DNA from: Selaginella tamariscina | Lineage: Eukaryota; Streptophyta; Lycopodiopsida; Selaginellales; Selaginellaceae | Assembly: GCA_003024785.1 (NCBI GenBank) | Contig: PUQB01000166.1 | Coordinates: forward strand, 271,071 to 335,070 | Reading direction: 5' to 3' | Length of the DNA stretch: 64,000 bases | Shown here: one piece after another, positions 61,884 through 64,000 of the stretch | How the letters are laid out: every line of letters begins with the position of its first letter | How positions within the stretch are numbered: position 1 is the first letter of the stretch | Translations under genes and position numbers: made by a program | Notes under the pieces: generated by a model | Seen by the model: only the letters and a program-made list of their open reading frames with translations | What the model was told of the DNA's origin: nothing | The model's database searches: none

Positions 61884-62800
61884 GGCTCCCTACTACTTTC
61901 TAGGGTATGGTCTTTTTATATGGCTCCCATTAAAGGTTTAATTTAACAATGGTCAAAATAGGTCTTCCTGTTAAACCCTAAACCCCACATTTAAATATAC
62001 CAAGTTTAGGGCACAATGCCAAAGTCAAGAAATCATGATGGTGCTTGTAGAAATTCCGTATAGTACATAAAGTAGAAGAATGTCGATCAAGAAAACCCAG
62101 AAGGTCAAGATAGGTATAAAAGAATCTAATATCTTTGTAGTGTTTGTTTTTTAATATAAATAAATTGAACATTATTAATATATGTCGCATAATTACTAAT
62201 ATATCTTCTTTTTCCAAGGTTCAATAATGCATGATCATGAACACGATATAAAAACCTTATATATAGGGACCACACTATCAAAGCTTGAACTGGACTCCAT
62301 TAAGACCAGGGATTTAAGTCATATATAACGCATATGTGTGTGTGAGCCACTCTATGTGTAATATTATGCTAACTGAAGTCAAACAAGGTATTTATTTCAG
62401 AAAGTTACAGGCAAGGTGGGAGGTCATAATCATGACATAAACATGTATCATAATCCACCAATAACACACCTAATCTAATCTATATATTATGCATGCCATG
62501 CATGCGTGTGTACATGTGTGTTGTGTGTGTGTTGAGAGAGAGAGAGTTTCTTTCTATATATTAATTCCAAGACCGTACTATACAATTTCTCTAACTTTTT
62601 CTTAGAAATCCAAACCACAAAACTTTAGCTAACCTCACACACCTGAGTGTCTACACATAATATAATGTGCGTGCGTGTGTATACTATATTCCCCTAGGAA
62701 AAAAAAAGCTTGTGCTCTCATTGACTCCACTTGGCCGGTTTAAGCTTAAAGCAACCGAAAGTTTAAGGAAAACAAAAAATAAATAAATAAATCAAACCCA
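61884..62800. other. AAP upstream region / laccase 3' region
   Basis: No further gene. Includes TTAAACCCTAAACCCC at 61971-61986 (short telomere-like box, about 90 bp from the AAP start) and a GT/GA tract at about 62500-62547. A possible laccase poly(A) region with AAATAAATAAATAAA near 62777. Confidence 0.6.
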
Positions 62801-64000
62801 TCATGGTAATGAACATAATGGAAGATCTGCAGGTGGTGCGATGACTGATTCTTCTGGTCCATTTCCATTTGTTACTAGAAAGGCTGTTGCTAGTCCCCAT
62901 GTTGTGTGTATCTCCAAGTGACAGTGCATATACCATATTCCTATAACAAAAATTAATCACTGATTAACTATAAATCTATAGTTTACACACATACACGCAC
63001 GCACGCACGCACCTGGATTATCAGCTTTAAACCTGACGACAGCCCATCCACCACTCGGAACACCGATAGTATTTCTAGACGGAGGATCAACCAAGTTAAA
63101 CTGTGACGAGAAAGAAGGATCGTAGTTGCCAAAACCGTGCGCGACCACGTAGAAGTTGTAACCATGCAGATGTACAGGATGGTTCTCAAATCCTGCTAGT
63201 AGCGTGTTTGGAACACCATCTGCACGTTTGAACCGTACGGTATTACTGAGATCCTTGTCCCCTCCGAGGGTGCAAGGCTGCTTAGTGGTAGTGAGGGAGC
63301 CCCTGCAATGTTTGCTTTGTTACTATCATAATTCCCAAAATGACCCTCTATAGGGTATATAATGAGATACCTGTGTAGTTGAAGGGGTTGTCGGGTTTTA
63401 CGGGGAAATCTGTGGTGAAAACTCCAGATATGTTGTAATAATAAGCTTGCATGAGTGATATCCTTGGAAGATTAAATGATACATTGTTCATTGAAGCCGT
63501 GAAGTTCCCTAAATATGTACATTAGTAACATATAAAATATTGATTTATATATATATACCTGGCCTTTGCAGAAAACTCCCGGTTTGCATGGTTTAAGACC
63601 CAACCCTATTGTTAAGAAAAATTCTTTATCAACCGTCTGTGGCACATCAACTCTGTGTACTGGTGATGCAAGACTCCTGGAACGTGTGTGTTATAGATGT
63701 GTATACACGCACGCACGCACATGCACACTCACACACCTCAGGCTCTGTGTAAACTGCGTGGCATAAGCTGTATCATTGTCAAGGGGCTGTTGAGGTATAG
63801 CAGGTGGGGCAAAAGCCGACTTCATATTGCAAGCTATATACTGGAACACACCCCTCGCCGGAGTTGCGGTGTACGGAACCGCGACCGCCGACGCGTACGG
63901 ACAGGCCGACATGAAATACTTCCCGCACGGCTGGTCGGCTGTCACGAGGACATTCGTTGTCTGCCCCGGAGTTAACATGATGGTATCTGTAGTGTACGGC
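62801..64000 (-). CDS. LAC: laccase (multicopper oxidase), 3' part
   Basis: Apoplastic laccase. The window holds the last five exons (minus): 64000-63737, 63676-63559, 63508-63371, 63302-63013 and 62940-62801. Upstream exons lie beyond the edge. Family landmarks: [26 protein letters not shown] segment, [21 protein letters not shown] followed by TTDFP, copper motif [25 protein letters not shown] and copper motif [12 protein letters not shown], with Leu as the likely axial residue, ending ADLPLC. Two frame faults: a lost A in the AAA run at 63207-63209 (QNTLLAG) and a phase mismatch at exon 63559-63676, explained by one lost G near 63578-63580. Plant laccases oxidise monolignols and flavonoids; the exact role here is unknown. 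Confidence 0.93.

Overview
This window is nuclear DNA of a land plant. It holds spliced genes for photosystem I subunit PsaH, a CER1-type cuticular alkane enzyme, a C-terminal-motor kinesin-14, an AAP-type amino acid permease and a laccase. It also holds plant-style nuclear tRNA genes and TTTAGGG-type telomeric repeats. Introns are short (about 50-600 bp) and many carry TG/CA or CT/GA microsatellites. Intergenic DNA is very AT-rich. The divergent PsaH C-terminus and the odd 8-Cys proteins hint at a non-model or early-diverging lineage, but I cannot fix the taxon.

Layout. 0-11.2 kb is a nest of dead LTR retrotransposons: a Copia pol fragment, an older Copia relic, and a 4.2 kb minus-strand Gypsy-like element with gag and protease traces inserted into the relic. 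11.3-14.4 kb is an intact 16-exon DNA primase small subunit. 15.5-18.9 kb is a CER1-like gene. 19-48 kb is an AT-rich mosaic of duplicated blocks in both orientations. Two small secreted-protein families live there: a Cys-rich peptide (one nearly full copy, several relics) and an 8-Cys LTP-like protein (two intact copies and a pseudogene). The mosaic also holds hAT-like transposase debris, one tRNA-Leu, interstitial telomeric repeats, and fragments of the last CER1 exon and of psaH. 48.6-49.8 kb is psaH (minus). 50-51 kb is tandem repeats. 51.1-56.4 kb is kinesin-14 (minus, 17 exons). 57.04 kb is tRNA-Pro. 59.0-60.4 kb is beta-tubulin, tail to tail with an AAP permease (60.5-61.9 kb, minus). 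62.8 kb to the end is the 3' part of a laccase (minus).

Quality warning. Most conserved genes here carry one-base frame breaks, usually at short homopolymers. Examples lie in CER1, psaH, kinesin-14, beta-tubulin, AAP, laccase and the Cys-rich peptide. At one psaH break, a duplicated psaH fragment 11 kb away keeps the in-frame homopolymer length. The simplest reading is unpolished long-read consensus rather than mass pseudogenisation, although the primase is free of such breaks.

Regulation visible in sequence: the primase start is preceded by two E2F sites 20 bp apart, and the kinesin-14 upstream region has two MSA (Myb3R) elements. This fits an S-phase and a G2/M gene respectively. No operon-like or defence-system logic is present. 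The most interesting material is the duplicated small-secreted-protein region and the repair scars (telomeric insertion, captured gene fragments) inside it.
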